A stretch of 64,000 nt of DNA from Thozetella sp. PMI_491. Taxonomy: Eukaryota; Ascomycota; Sordariomycetes; Chaetosphaeriales; Chaetosphaeriaceae. Below, piece after piece: positions 23,380-36,499 of the stretch. Made by a program: the position numbers and the translations under genes. The notes beneath the pieces were generated by a model that made no database searches, was not told where the DNA came from, and saw only the letters and a program-made list of their open reading frames with translations. The stretch spans positions 637,534 to 701,533 of the forward strand of contig MU270048.1 in assembly GCA_021432635.1 (NCBI GenBank), given 5' to 3'. The stretch's first letter is position 1, and the number at the start of each line of letters is the position of its first letter.

Positions 23380-24798
23380 TCACACGCAAAACTTCTTGTC
23401 CAGAGACTGAATTGCCCGTTTGTCTTCGGTAGGAACATAGGCCAGGCGGCTCTGCGGAGCCGAGCCCATGGTAGTGGCGCTGTTCAGCGGAGTGGCGCCG
23501 GTAGCTGTCCGCGGTGAGCTGCTGGCGCTGTTGATACCCGGATTCGCGCTGCTCGGCTCTGAGCTAGAAGGGGTTGGGTGGTGAAGGAGGGCCGAGAGGC
23601 TAGCCTTGTTCCCGGTTTGGCTGTTCACATCCGAGTGAGCACTTCGCGGGGGCGAGACAGAACCTCGGGGCGGAGGCGTGCCGCTAAGAAGACTGCTGTG
23701 ATTGGGGATCGGCAGCGGGCCCTGAAAGTCCCGGCTTAAAGCAGGTGCGAGACGAGGGTCGATCATGGCCGCCTCCCTCGCCTGGATCTGGAGGTGCTGC
23801 GACCGGGGTGACTCTACCGATGCTGTTCTCGGCTCAGACATGTAGTGGGCCGAGTAGGCTGGGTACGGCTGTGGGATAGGCATGCTTGTCTTTGGTTGCA
23901 TAGCTGCCGCAGGCTGTGGTGGTGGGAGAGGCGCTCGGTCATAGGGGGCAGGTGGGCCGGCCGCGTAAGGTGGCTGTTGTTGTGGTGGATAGTGGTGTGG
24001 TGGTGGCGGCGGTAGTTGTTGGCCCTGGGGATATGGAGGAGCAACGGTATAGTGGCCGTGGCTGTAGGATGGAGTGCTGTATGGGGGTGTCGCCACGGGA
24101 GAGGGCGGCCATGCGTAGCCCTGTTGGGCGTACTGTGGCGCGTAGCTCTGAGGGGGGGGTTGATGAGGTTGATGCTGGGGAGCGTTGTAAGGTGCCGGTT
24201 GGGGCGGGACTGGTGGCTGTTGCATCGGCGCCCTCGTCATGGCCGGCACTGGGACCTCGTTCATGCTCGACTCCGGGTACATGCCCTTCACAGGAACGAC
24301 ACCTCGGAGGCTAGGGTCCTGAGTGGGTTGCATCAGGTCCGGCTCGCCATGCATTGGCCGCTGATAGTACGAGATCAGATGCAGGTGCTGGCCGGTTGAC
24401 GTGGTAATGCTGAAGGATTGCTTCATAAGACCGTCGATCTTGTAGCGGTAGCCATCCGGCTCGCCGTCGTCGCGATCTTCATCGCTACCCCGGCCTGAAT
24501 CTGGCGTCTTGCCGGCGCCCCGCCTCATGACGCCGTAGCTCCCACCCCTCTTTCCCTCCATCTCTCTGTAGGTTAGGAAGCTCCCCGACACCCTGCTCGC
24601 GCTCCACGATTTGCCGTCGGTCCATCTTCGCATGCCTGCTTCCCTCTCGTCCCAGACAAATACGGAGCCAGATCGGATGGACTGCCGCTCCTTCTCGGAT
24701 AGTCGCCGCTGGACCCGTGGCAGCAAGCCGAGGCGGCAAGCCTCGAAGAGCTTGATAGCATCCGCCGGTGTGCGCACATAGCCGTGGTAGGTTTCCAT
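23380..24798 (-). CDS. Gti1/Pac2 family transcription regulator (WOR1-like)
   Basis: One exon, 472 residues from the ATG at 24798, which gives the family-typical start 'METYHGYVRTPADAI'; in-frame ATGs at 24801 and 24846 add 1 and 16 residues. The DNA-binding domain has two blocks: 'FEACRLGLLPRVQRRLSEKE' through 'RSGSVFVWDEREAGMRRWTD' and 'SASRVSGSFLTYREMEGK' (about residues 18-83), and 'DGYRYKIDGLMKQSFSITTS' with 'GQHLHLISYY' (about 115-145). The rest is a disordered proline/glutamine/tyrosine-rich tail, as usual for this family. Members include Pac2 and Gti1 of fission yeast, Wor1 of Candida and Sge1 of Fusarium, nuclear regulators of morphology, mating or virulence switching (established). 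The wording of block one is of the Pac2 branch, not the Sge1/Wor1 branch. No neighbour for 9 kb on one side and 15 kb on the other. Confidence 0.93.
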   Translation of the reverse strand: METYHGYVRTPADAIKLFEACRLGLLPRVQRRLSEKERQSIRSGSVFVWDEREAGMRRWTDGKSWSASRVSGSFLTYREMEGKRGGSYGVMRRGAGKTPDSGRGSDEDRDDGEPDGYRYKIDGLMKQSFSITTSTGQHLHLISYYQRPMHGEPDLMQPTQDPSLRGVVPVKGMYPESSMNEVPVPAMTRAPMQQPPVPPQPAPYNAPQHQPHQPPPQSYAPQYAQQGYAWPPSPVATPPYSTPSYSHGHYTVAPPYPQGQQLPPPPPHHYPPQQQPPYAAGPPAPYDRAPLPPPQPAAAMQPKTSMPIPQPYPAYSAHYMSEPRTASVESPRSQHLQIQAREAAMIDPRLAPALSRDFQGPLPIPNHSSLLSGTPPPRGSVSPPRSAHSDVNSQTGNKASLSALLHHPTPSSSEPSSANPGINSASSSPRTATGATPLNSATTMGSAPQSRLAYVPTEDKRAIQSLDKKFCV

Positions 24799-27130
24799 CA
24801 TGTTGGGCATGGCCTCTTTGGACCAAGACGATATGCAGTGGTTCAAAGTGGTATTGAAGTATTGGCCCAGAATAGGTGGGAGGCTGACGGGCGGGCGCAG
24901 AGTCTCTTTTTAACCGGTAGCCCTTTCTCTGGGCCAAGCTAGGGGGGGGGTCTACCACCCAAACTGGGGGCACGGATTAGGCTGTCGATATCGGCACCAA
25001 TTCCCGATTGAAAGGGCAGTGGAGGCCAGCTTGCGCGGCGATTATTTAGGGCCCACCCACAGAAGAACCCCTGGCCCTGGTCGCGAGAGATCGACACAGC
25101 CTTGGCGTTTCTGAACGGAAGGAAGGCAGTTGGAGTCGAGAAATGGGTCGAGCTTGGCGAGTCCGGTGAGACGCTCCTTGTGGAGATCGCTCGCCTTGGC
25201 GGGGGAGTAAGTTAGCGTTTTCCGCAGATGAGTTGAGACAAGTGAATACGTAGTGGTGTGCGAAATTGACAGAAGCTTAATCCAAGCAACCTTCGGGGAT
25301 GTGTCGTGGTTGATGGACAATGCATGAACAGGCCGAATGCCAATCCTTGGGGCGGGTAGGCAAAGGGCCTCCGTCAGCTAAGACAAGGGCTTACGAGACG
25401 TCCAGGGCATGGGGGTCGGACAGCCTTGTAGCAGCAGGGGCGCCATATATAGGTCCTGACACAAACCTGCTCACTTGCACCCACTTCTGTCCACGCACTC
25501 GAGGGAAGAGAGACTCGGGGGCTTTAGAGAGGGGCACACTTCCCCTTTCTGGTCAACGTAACTGGGGCTATCAAGTCAACCCTTTTGGGGGGCAGAAGGG
25601 GAGGGGAGGAGGGCATATTTTATTCTAGGTGGACGCAATTGTGAACTGGAATGTGAGGTCAAGGGCAAGGGGGGGATGCTGGCTAGTCGAGTACAGCGAG
25701 AGAAGGCTAGGCTGCAACAGATGGAGGATCGCCAAATGGAGCATGCCAGTGGCAGAATGTCTCGACTAAACCTTCCCTCTAACCTTTGGCGTCTGTCTGG
25801 GACGCTGTCGCTGGGTTGCGGGAATAACATTAAACATGGGATGAGATCTGAGCAGGTCCTGTTTTGGCCAAAAATACTCGTAGGCGAAACGTCGACGGCA
25901 CTGGGGCCGCATCACCAAGCATCTCAGGTAAGGAGACTTGCGCATGAGTCCACTTGGGGTGGTCCCAGGCCCACTCCACAGACGAGACTTCGTCGCATGG
26001 GCTCATGGGCCGACTCAGGGCCTCGGTCTCGCACTCGGAGGGTGCCCACCACGCAGCAGAGGCCTCGCGGCTAGCGGCTGGGAAAGACCATCCACGAACG
26101 GCTAGGGGCGAGCAAGGAAGCAAGCCAGCAAGCGGTATAGAGCGAAAGGAAGAGCAACATACCCAAGAGAGACAAAGGCGGGAGGGTGTACAGGCAAAAT
26201 TGGGCGAGCTCGTCCTGCAGGTTGCGCAAAGATCGGTTGAGGGCCGGAGGTGTCGATGGTTAGAAAGAAGAGAAGTCAGGCAAGGGTAGAAACGGAGTCG
26301 AGAGATGCCTAAGTTGTTGCCTCAGTGCAAGCTTCGGGCTCAAAAGGTGTGCAAGACGGTGGAGGCGAGGGCGGCACCAAATTGTGAGCCACGGATGCCG
26401 GGGCTGGGGGAGTTGGAGGCGCCCGGGGGAGTGGTGTGCGTGGAAATAAAGTGTCTAGGTGGCGCGGGCGGCGGTTGGCGATCAGAGTTGGTGCGCGCCG
26501 ATGACGATGCGGCCAAATGGCGCATGTCTTGTCGGAATGTGGGAGGACGGGGGTCGCGTCAGTCGCCCCAGGGCTGGCTAAACTGGGGTTATGGAAGGGG
26601 GGGGGGGGTGTGCGTGCGTCTCCGGGACCTCTGCACTCCTAGCTTGTTTGATCACGGCCTAGCAGGGTCTGAGGGTGGGCTCCTCGATTGATTGTGGATG
26701 ATGAGGTGAGAGGGTTGGCCCGCTCTGCTGTTGCGGATGGTTGAATGGCTAAATTGCCCACTCTGTAGGGATATCCAACTTGCGAAGTACTATCCGACTG
26801 TCCAGCCAGGGCGCGCAGTGAGGCGGCGGGACGAGCACGAGAGAGAGAGAGAGAGAGGAAAGAGGTTTGCAGGGAAGAGGGAGAAAGAAGTCACGAGAGC
26901 TCGTTAGAGTGAGGGAGAGAGAAAGGGGGGGGACAGAGGTGTCCACTACAGTTCGTTGAATTTAGTACTTTGGGCTGATGCTTTCTTGGGGAGGTCTTGG
27001 AAAAAGACAGGGACTGGGGGGGGGGGGGGCGCCTGGGAGGGTGGTGACTCGCCAGCATGAGGGAAAGAGCAACACGGGGCTTTTGAAGTGGATTCGGGGG
27101 AGTTAACTGCTTTTGCTTTTGCCTTTCCCA
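24799..27130 (-). promoter_or_regulatory. Probable long leader and proximal promoter of the Gti1/Pac2 gene
   Basis: Over about 2.3 kb upstream of the regulator the plus strand is rich in G and A, so the transcript-sense strand is rich in C and T, including a (GA)9 run at 26839-26857 and several G runs. Long pyrimidine-rich leaders are common for fungal regulators. Several short upstream ATG frames are present (for example 25320-25042 on the minus strand). Transcription start and leader introns are not determinable here; the call is inference. Confidence 0.4.
26839..26857. repeat. GA dinucleotide repeat
   Basis: Nine GA units plus a G; on the transcript strand of the regulator gene this is a CT run. 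Confidence 0.9.
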
Positions 27131-29332
27131 GGCAAACCAGGATGGAGGCCCACAAGAATTGTGGAGTTGTCGTACCTGGTACATGCAACAATGGGCGGCA
27201 AAGTGCCACCGAGCCAGGCGAGACCAGGGGTTACCCAGGTCCCCGAAACCTCGAGCTCGTGGCAGGCAGGGCGGCCAAATAGCCCAGGTGTCGCTCCCAC
27301 CCTGGCGCCAAGGCGGGCCAAAACCTTAAAGCAAAGTCAAACGAGACGCTCACGCCAAGGATATAGGACGATGCTTCGCAATGCCCGCCAAGCAGGGCCA
27401 AGCCCAAGGTCAAGAGGGGTCGATCCTCGTAGCCCCACCACGCGGACGGTGTAAGCTTATTCAAGATACGGTATCCTGGCCTCTCACTCTTTCTCTCTCT
27501 TGTCTGTCGTCTCGCAAGGAAGAGGCGAACTCAACCGATCTTGCCTGCTTGCTGCCTCCCCCTTCAGCCCCCCTCGGCGGATTGGCAAGAAAACCGAGTG
27601 GACAAGAGCCGAAGGAGAGGGGGGAGGGAAACAAAAACAACAAGCTAACACCGTTTGCCTCATGGATTGTGGGCTCTACGGTGCGCGTGAAGCCCTTTCT
27701 TTTTTTTCTTTCTTGGCCGGCCGAGGATGAGCGCCCACTCCGACGCCGAGGTCTCAGATTGTACGATAGCCCAAGCCTGCCCAGCTTTTGGGCGCCTTGG
27801 CTTTGTTGGCTAGGTTCTACCGGAGTCCAGGGCTTAATTCCAATCGTCCGGAATCGCGCTCGAGGACTTCGCTCTTGCAGCTGCCAACGAGGGGCGCCGA
27901 CTCGCTGGTGGCTCGTGCTAGCTGGGTCGGGCTAAGCCCGATTCCATGTTGGTATGCGGCGCCGGCACGATCGCGATGTCCCCTAGGTCACCTGTGCTGG
28001 GTTTGGTCAGCGATGACTGGACGACCTCCCTTTCTTGGCCATCCGCCGCCGAGAACGAAAGCCTAGCGATTCTGGACAGCGGGCGCCCTCCCGAGCTGGA
28101 CTGATTTGGCCGGGGTGAAGATGGAGTGGGAAAGCGCACAAATCCCATCATCGATCACGGCCACAAAGGCTTCAAAGCTCGCACGGCGAGATGCCTTTTA
28201 CAGGCGTTCGCACAAGCAGTACGCATCAGCTTTCACAAGACGGCCCATTAGCTACAGTAGGTAGGTGTAGATGCAGCGAGTGGCGTGCCCGTGCTGGCGA
28301 CCCTGTATGGGGTACATGGAGGAGACCCTGGTCCAATCTCACCCGGGGCGGGATTGACATGGGAATACAGGCGAGGCAATTCAAGCTTATTTCACGGCAC
28401 AAGCCATGCCACGCAGACTAGCCTCGCTCCGCCCGCTGGGAAAGGGGGCCCTATTTTGTTTTATTTTACTTTGGCGAAGCTCACGGCCATTCGACAACCC
28501 CCCCCTCCCCCCCCCGTCGAGCGAGATTTGGGTGGACTCTGCACCATCCACGATGCGCCCTCGTGTGATGAGCGACTGCGTGCCCAGCGCGCTCCAACTG
28601 CCTCCAATTGGCTAGATGGCCGCCGAAGTACTGCACAGTAGGTATGTACTGTAGCACGACACTTTCCGTCGACGGGGTTGTATCGCCGCATGCACTGCGC
28701 TCGCTGTTGGCTGTTGACTGCGACGCTAACAGACTCACGAGGAGCGAGCCGTTGGCCCAGCCATGGCGCCAAAACTATGCATACGTCGGGTGGCTGGCTG
28801 TGGAAAGTGATGAGTGATCTGATGGCCGATGCAGCCGCTTCCTTTTTGCTTTTAGTTTTTCCTTTTTCCTTTCTTTGCCTTCTTCGGGACCAAGACCTGG
28901 CGATTTTGGGGCCCCTCCCCCCTCCCATGGGAAGAAGGCCCACGCGCCGCCCCGCGTACTATCGTACTGTGCTGTACCGATCCGTACAAGTACCTAACAT
29001 ACCCAACCTAGTACATCTCCCCACCCGCCCAAGCCGCCTTAGCTGCTGAGCAAAAGTGCCAGGCAGCACAACGCCTGCCAGCCCCGGCTAGCCAGCCAGC
29101 CGGCCAGCTCTGATTGCAACATGCCAAGTAATACTGTGCTCTCTGCCTGCCTACCGTTTTACGCAGAAGTTATCTCGTACTTCCGTTCTGTATGTTTTAC
29201 TCTGCAGCCTTGGATTGCTCTCTTCTGCTCGGGTATGCAGTAAATACGAGTTGGAGGATTCGAGCCCATCAGCTAGCTGTTTCTTCGTATGCCTCTAATG
29301 TTTTGTTTGCACGACGTCGAAGCTTTCGCTCC

Positions 29333-29352
29333 TGTGTGTGTGTGTGTGTGTG
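29333..29352. repeat. TG dinucleotide repeat
   Basis: Ten perfect TG units. Confidence 0.95.
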
Positions 29353-31190
29353 CTTGCGGAATCTTCTCCACGTCTCACCCTGTACAGTACATAGCCGCTA
29401 TAACCATCCGGGTTCGTTCCGTTCTGGTTCATAAAAAGAAAAGAAAAGAGAAAAGGAGACACACTAAGGGGCGATGATCTGCTTCGGTCTTCCTGAAGGA
29501 CCTATGCAGATGTCCGCCAGCGTTACAGCCGCGCCTCGGAGGCTACGCTTCGGACTACGGCATGAGTGGCTGTCCCACTGCCGAGTGCTCCCCCATCTGC
29601 TGTTTCCTCGATGCGTTGGTTGCACCACCATGCACAGAGCGTGGGCAATCAGGAGAGGTGTCCTCGATAATCTCCGCCGCTTGTCGCTCAGAAAGCACAT
29701 CCTCACTGCATTGTCCTACATGCTACATAGTGCATGGAAACATCCCTCCTATCCCGATTGAGGCTCTCTATCTCCCTGGCCGCGCGTGCGCGGAGATTTG
29801 CGTGCTGGTCCCTGCCTCTCATAGCTGCTCAGTAGTGCTCACCGTCGCTCTTCTCCCCCCCCCGGAAAGGCATCGTGTGGAGATGGCGCAGCATTTCACA
29901 GCGAAGGTACCTTGATCCTAGCAGGGCGCATCCATCGACGAATCCTCTCAGCGCGTACAACGGCGGCAGGGTTGCTGTGGGCGGACAATCGTGACGCTGA
30001 TGGAACTCGGTCACACTGGCGAGCCCTTTTCATGCCCCAAGTATCGCCGTTTCGCGGGACATGCCGAGAGGCAGGCTCGTCCGTTCTGGCACTCGGCGCA
30101 AAATTCATCGCCATACGCTGCGCCTGCGGGCACCCTTCCGCCTTGCTCTTCCTTTGCCTATGGGTCACAGCAGCGCCCGACCGCATCGCATGTCCATTAT
30201 CCCGGCCGTCAATGTACCTCATCTGCCACATCGAGTAGGTAGGCGGAGCGGCCGGAACACCATCACTCGCATTCCCCCGCTGCGCGCCCCGTCCTACGCG
30301 GCGGCGCACCTTGAAACACTGGTGATTGTGCATATCTATCCCGCACGACGGCGGATCCGTCTGTGGATCTACAAAATGCTACGGCATGACGGGACGCTCC
30401 CCCAAGGGGCACGCGCTTGTCCGCCGGCCCAATCCAGCCAATGCCGCTGATCATGTTTATAAGCTCGGTGGCAACGCGGAGCCCACGAGGAACGCTAATT
30501 GCCGTCCCTCAATATCCTGTTCGGTAGACGTCATTTCCCCCGTCAAGGTTTAAAATGCGACCCCGTGGGAGTTCGTACCTGGAGGGAACCTGGTCTCCAT
30601 AAGCACTGTTAGGGCTGCCCCCGTGGTACTGTACCCTGGAAATGGCTAAACGGACAAGTGGAACTGGGAGAGGTGGTGGGAAGCAACGACGCGTAAGGTG
30701 TGTGTGAGTGGGCGGTCTCGAATCGATGCCCCGAAACGGGAACCTGCCTTAGTTTTTTTTTTTTTTTTTCCCACCGTGGCCTGTGCTCAAAATCACAGCT
30801 GCCAACAGCGGCTCTCGGTTACTTAAGGTGTCAAAACCCTCGAATCACGGTGGACCAGGCATCGCAGTCGGCCGTCCTTGTGGCACCCAAGCATGCCAGA
30901 TCAACAAGGCCGGCGGGATCACCTCGGGATTCTGGAAGGAAGGCTTGGTGGTGCGATATCCGGCAGCTTGCATTGATAGTAGGTGCCTCCTCTGGCTCAA
31001 GGCGGAATGCTGTTGTCCATTCTTGTAGGTCCTGCCCAGTCCAGCAAAGGATGGGGCGTCAACATACGGCGCGGTTCAGCTGGGCTTGCGATCGTTCGGT
31101 CTCCTTCCGAGCTGCCGGCCGTGGAGGAATGGGCATGCCTTGGGGAGACTCGGCACAGTAGCATTTCGGGCTCATTGTCATCCGCCGTGG

Positions 31191-31224
<34 letters not shown>
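31191..31224. repeat. CAGG tetranucleotide repeat
   Basis: Eight perfect CAGG units followed by a partial unit; likely length-variable between strains. Confidence 0.95.
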
Positions 31225-31225
<1 letters not shown>

Positions 31226-34200
31226 ACAGGAACAGGTATACCGAGCCCGGAGGACCTGTTTGGAGGACCGACAGCCGTGGCCGGGAGCACCGCTTTGCTG
31301 ACGGTGGGTTCTATTGAATATACATGGCGGAATAGTTCGCGAGCGTCTCAAGGCATAAGCATAATATATCACGATAGTCGCCCTCAAGTGGGACAAGATG
31401 CTGGCTAGGCCTTAGCCTGGTGGCCGACCTCTCTCGATCGATGCAATCCGTCGCAGTGCCATCGCAGAGTATGTTCCATGATCGAAACCTAAAGCATGTT
31501 GCGTATGACCACCGAAAGGAAACGCTCGGCCTTAGGACTCCTCCAAGCTCAAGGTTAATTTTTGAATTTGGGTGGAGGAGCCTGGAACGTCGGTACCTTG
31601 GCGAGCTCTTTGATGAGCTCGTTGTAGCAGGAGGCACGCATGTCTCGGGTTCAAGCTCCTGGCAGAAATAAACTTCGACTGCGTGTAACCCTCCCAAGTA
31701 CTGGTACTTGGAGCTTCTTCTCCCTTGCGATTCCAGCTGGCCCAAGCTTTCAGCTACCCCGCGGCTCAAAGGGAAATTCGGGATGGTCGTTGACGGGAAG
31801 CTCCCGTCTCGACGGCACCCAATCGAACAGGCTCGCTTGCGTGCTGCAGATCCACCGCGGGCAGCTACAGCTGGACACAATCGGGCCACAGCCAGCGAGG
31901 ACAAAGGCTATCGAACCCCCCGAGTCAGCTATGCGCCCAACCTCCCTGGCACCGGTTCCTAGTTCCTCTCAGGGAAACCCCGAAGGCCCCCGTGGGAGGC
32001 TTGGAAGAGAGCGCCGCACTTCCTAGGCGAGAATAACCAAGCCTAGGGCCGCGCAGTGGGAGCAGAAGAAGCAAGCCACGTCGCTTCGGCAGCCATCCTT
32101 TCTAGCCGGTTCAGCCTCGCTAGCTTGTGACCCATTGCCTCCAGGCCAAAAGATGGGCCACCCGTACTTTAGTGTCTCTCGCGTGTGCCGTGAGCCGTCA
32201 CCTCTCTGCCCTGCCAGCAATCGGTCAGAGTCACACAGGGCTTGGGCCTGGTTCCGGGCCGCAAACGAGGGTTGTACGATCCAGTCGGCCGCCCGTGACT
32301 TGACATTTACCGGCGCTTGACTGCGACCTTATTCGGGGGCGGCGGTTTGTGGTACCAAAGGCCGCTCCCTACTCCAACCCCCCTCCCACCCTCCTTCCAG
32401 ATTGACAAAGTACCTACCTGCCTACGTTAATGTTTGCTAGAGGATCCGCCAACACCCACTAGAGAGAACCACTCAGCTGGCGCGTTATTTCGCCAAAAAC
32501 GTGTGCCACGTTCCACAGACTATTGCTCTCATGCGTAAGTGGGTTCTAATGGCCACTAAACCCAACAAGCGTCAGACTTGGTCTTCGGGGAGGAGGAACA
32601 CGTAGCAAAGATCGAAGAGGCTAGACTTAAGGGAGCCGCCGGCGGTTCCCAGCGCAATGGATACGATCCTGTGGAGGAATGCCCGGAACCACGGCCAATA
32701 GCTCGCAGGCGCCGTCAACAGCAGCTATGCGCCTTCGGTTCCAGTAGATGGCTCCCGCGCAGGATCAGTATTGGTAGCGACCCCCCAAAACCAATGCCCA
32801 GCCTCCCCCTCCCTCCCCAGGCGCTTTGTGTCACCCGTGATGTGACGAGTAAGTCTTTATTAGGCACATGAGTATTGTGTACTACTAGGCGGCCGAGAGG
32901 CGTTGCCTTCTCTGCTCAGCCGGCATGCTTCTTCGTATATAGTGCCCATTCGGGACGCCTTCTTTGATCGCCAGAGCGACACGCGGGCGGCTACGGCTCC
33001 CACGGCCTTGCATGGCCTCGCCGTATGCCTTATTTGGTTCATGTTCCTCAGGCTCCGTTGGATCAGCAAGGAGGGGGTGACGTAGGTAGGTAGGGCCGAG
33101 ATGGGCGACTGCCATAGGTGATCTTAGCGACGTCAACCTTCATTGGCTTTATCGGCTTCATCGGATGCCTGCCTATCGGTGCTAAAATTTGAGGCCGAAA
33201 GCCTATGCCGTACCAGCTGCCCGGGGGGGGAGGGGGGGGAGCGGAAGCCGTGCGCAGTGGAGAAGTCGAACAGGTGATGAGACGTGCGCTCCGCATGATT
33301 CATGGCGTTGACGTTTGTTTACCTACTCGAGTATTGCTCCCCATTCCAACCTAGATCGGGGAGACTAAGGCAAGGCTTACGCTCGCCAGGGATCTTTTGT
33401 TGTGCTCTGGTGCCAGGCGATCGTAACCCCTCCTCGAGCTCTGGCTGTGGCTGGCGCGCCTAAGAGATACTATAGAATACTGCATGTTATACCCGCGTAC
33501 AACAGCGGTGCGTCGCCGTCTTACTCCTGTGTGACGCCGCTGTCACCTATCGCTCACCCATCTTTTTTGGCCTTGGTCACGGCAATGCAGAATGCAAAGA
33601 CGGGCGGGTGGCCGCCGTCTCTCCGAGAGCTTGCGTTTCGAGCTCCTGTCCCAAGGGCTGAGTGCTGAGAGGCGGTAGGCGAAGCCCACGCTGCAAGCGC
33701 GGATATGATACTGGATCGGGCGGGCTTGACATCGGCTGCCGTCCAATCGTCCCAGCCCAGGGGACAGGGAGGGGGGCACCACAAGTCCCCAGGGCTGCAG
33801 GTGAGGGTGCCGACTCGCATCGTCACGATAACCCGGCCGTGCAGGTCATTACCTATGTAGGCGGAAGCGTAGGGCCGGCAGATGGCCAATTGTATCGCAC
33901 GAGCATGGGGCCACTGGGCTGATGAGCAAGCGCTCACTAATTATCCCTCTTACGAGCGCCACAGTCCGGGCGCCGTAGCAGTGCAGGCGGGAAGGATGCC
34001 CATTTCTTATTCATCCTTCCCCCCGTATGCTCCTCTCCGTACGGCGTGCGGTGTGTGGTATGTATGGTACGGTGCCGGGGGGACCCCCCCTCACCCCCCT
34101 TATTATGCAAAAGCCGCCTCCTTCACGTTCGCTCGCTCGCCACGCAAGGTGAGGTGAGAGCGGAAAGGAGGGACGGGGACCGAAAAAAGAACACAATTAT

Positions 34201-35163
34201 GCCCGGAACCCACGCACCCGGGCCGTTGGGCGGTGCAAGGGGATAAGAGAGGCTTAGCACACGACACCTGCGCATCGACCACGAGCCTAATCCGACGACC
34301 AGCTGGTGCCTGCTCGCGAGCCTGGTTTCCCGCTGGTCTGGCTCGGACGTGGCGCGAACCCTTTCTTTTACGGGAGATACGGGGGAGGGGCGCGGAGGGA
34401 TTCGCGGATGCTTATGCCTTCTTGACGGTGGGCCCATCATCCCAGGGCTTTTGCCATCACCGATCCGGGAATCCATTCGCAATGCCCTCGTGGGGAAAAA
34501 AAAACGCCACCCTCAGACGGATCAAGGATTGGATTGCGAGGAAGCGCCGTCCCAAGGCTCCGCCAAGGCGGGGGAAGGAGGAGGAGGGAGGGGGGAGAGG
34601 AATAGGCCCGAGGCAGCGGCCGTCGGGCCCCCGCGCGACGGGCGATGCATGCAGCAGCAGCCGCCGCCATCAACGAGGAATGAGACGGTATGCAGGCAGG
34701 CACAACACCCTAATGACACCGGTACTTGAGCGACTACACTGTATGACAGCCCGCGCGGGCCGTAGTCCATAGATGGGCGGGAGCCTCGCTGCCCTTTCCC
34801 TGTTGGGCAGTTTCATGGCTTGCCGTCTAGTAAACTGGGTGCGAAATGCGAGGGGTAACACGGGAAGGGGTGGTGGCCGGCCGGCTACTACCTGCTGCAT
34901 CCAAGACTCGTATGCTGCTGCTGATCGGCCCCAGAAAGATGGGTCTTCCCGTCATTTCACGCGGTCAGACCTGTGATAGGAATCAAGCTTAAAAGCCAAA
35001 AGCACCAAACCCCCCCCCCTTTCCCGGGCGTGGTCCTGAATTGAGGATACGCAGGCCCAAGCTACGGCCAAGTCTGGTACGGACTTGATGCGGTGCAGCC
35101 TTACAATACCTGCTTCGCAACCTTCACAAAGCAGGAGAGACCCCCTCCCATTTCTCCCTCGAG

Positions 35164-35195
35164 ATTGCCTACTACCTAGTACATACTAGGTACTC
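35164..35195. repeat. Inverted repeat ACCTAGTA / TACTAGGT
   Basis: The arms ACCTAGTA and TACTAGGT flank a two-base centre, forming a short hairpin of the same TACCTAGGTA family seen elsewhere in the window. Confidence 0.65.
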
Positions 35196-36486
35196 TTGTT
35201 CGGCTTTCGGCTCCCCTTCCACCTTACCGCCAATTAATGCCTGGGACCTGAGGTTAGACAAGGCTCATTGTACTTTTCGGGGCCTGCTATTCCCTCCCTT
35301 GAATATACTTCGGATTTTTTTGGATCCTTTGGGGAAGGTTGACATGGAGCTGGGTGTGGGTAGGAAGGTACATACGAATCGGCCACTTAGCAGACGGTGC
35401 GGAGAGGTCAATCGCATTGTAGTACGCCGGCCTAGGAAGGAGCACGCGCGCGCTCTCTTTTTCTCTCTGGCTGGGGCACAAGACCTCGCACACACACCAC
35501 TGGCTCAGCAAGCCCAGGCTGTGAGATCTCACCACAGAGGGGCGGTTCGCTTGGCGGCTGGGGGCCTTCCCCCCTCCCGCCGAAGGATTTGACGCAGACT
35601 TGTGGAACGGTGGGTGGGCCCCTAGCCAGACGCCAAAGTCCCGCCCCCAATTCCCGAGCACCGCTTAAGCTTAATTCCCAGGCAAACTAGCGCAATTTAA
35701 CGAGCGCCGTGCATGGCGCCCTGCCGGGATTGATTCGCTGGGCGGCGATGCACTAGGCGGAAGAGGGGGTGGGGTTCGGTTGAAGCCACACCTTCTTGCT
35801 TCCTGTCAGCACAAAGGGCCCTGCCGTGATCCCCCATCGAGCCCATCTCGCCAACGACCGTCAGATCCGAACAGCTTGGACCACCCACATCGCCGCTGCC
35901 GCCGCTGCCATTTGTCATGGGCGGTCTGTGACGGTGCCGAAGGAGGTAGGGCTGCCCAAACGCAGCGCTCCCTCTCTCTGTTTGGTCTATTGTCTCGCAC
36001 CATTTTGCCCCTTGCTCGTATCCCTCGAGAGCTAAGAAAAGTACTAAGATGATCGGGAACGGAAGGAGAGAAGAAGAGTTCGTATACCATCCTTCGTACC
36101 TATTTCCCCAGGAGCTCATGCAAAGTTTAGTGCGTGCCTTTGACTGCTTCTTTGACGCCACACAAACGAGAAGGGTACACCTGTACCTTGTCTGCACTTC
36201 CCGTACCGAAGGTACCAATGACGTTCAAGAAAAAGGAAGAGGGCAAAAAAAAAAACAACAAAAAAAAAACAAGCAGCCCCCTTCCCCTCCCCGGCAAGTG
36301 CGCCCCGCTTGGCACGAGGCAAGCTGCCACTCGTCTGCAAATAGACATCACAAACAGCCCTGTCAGGTCCACTTTAGAGTGGAGTTGACGGTGGGAACGG
36401 TGGGCCCTGATCCGTTCCAAACAGCTGCGCGTCCGTTTGACTCGTGCTACAGCCATAGTATGTACAAGGGGGCCGGGGGGCGTTCT

Positions 36487-36499
36487 GGGGGGGGGGGGG
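36487..36499. repeat. G13 homopolymer
   Basis: Thirteen G on the plus strand in gene-free DNA. Confidence 0.9.

Noticed and set aside
24799-24846. Upstream in-frame ATG at 24846 as the Gti1/Pac2 start
   Set aside because: The family start 'METYHG' follows 16 residues later; the extra residues show no resemblance. It cannot be fully excluded.
29250-29275. GGATTCGAGCCC as a tRNA B box
   Set aside because: Flanks do not form a T stem or acceptor stem.
31600-31675. tRNA-like GGTTCAAGCTCC box near 31649
   Set aside because: The T stem does not pair and no A box, anticodon stem or acceptor stem can be drawn around it.
31311-31904. 197-codon minus-strand frame as a gene
   Set aside because: Rich in cysteine and arginine, no domain, and no plausible splicing partners nearby.
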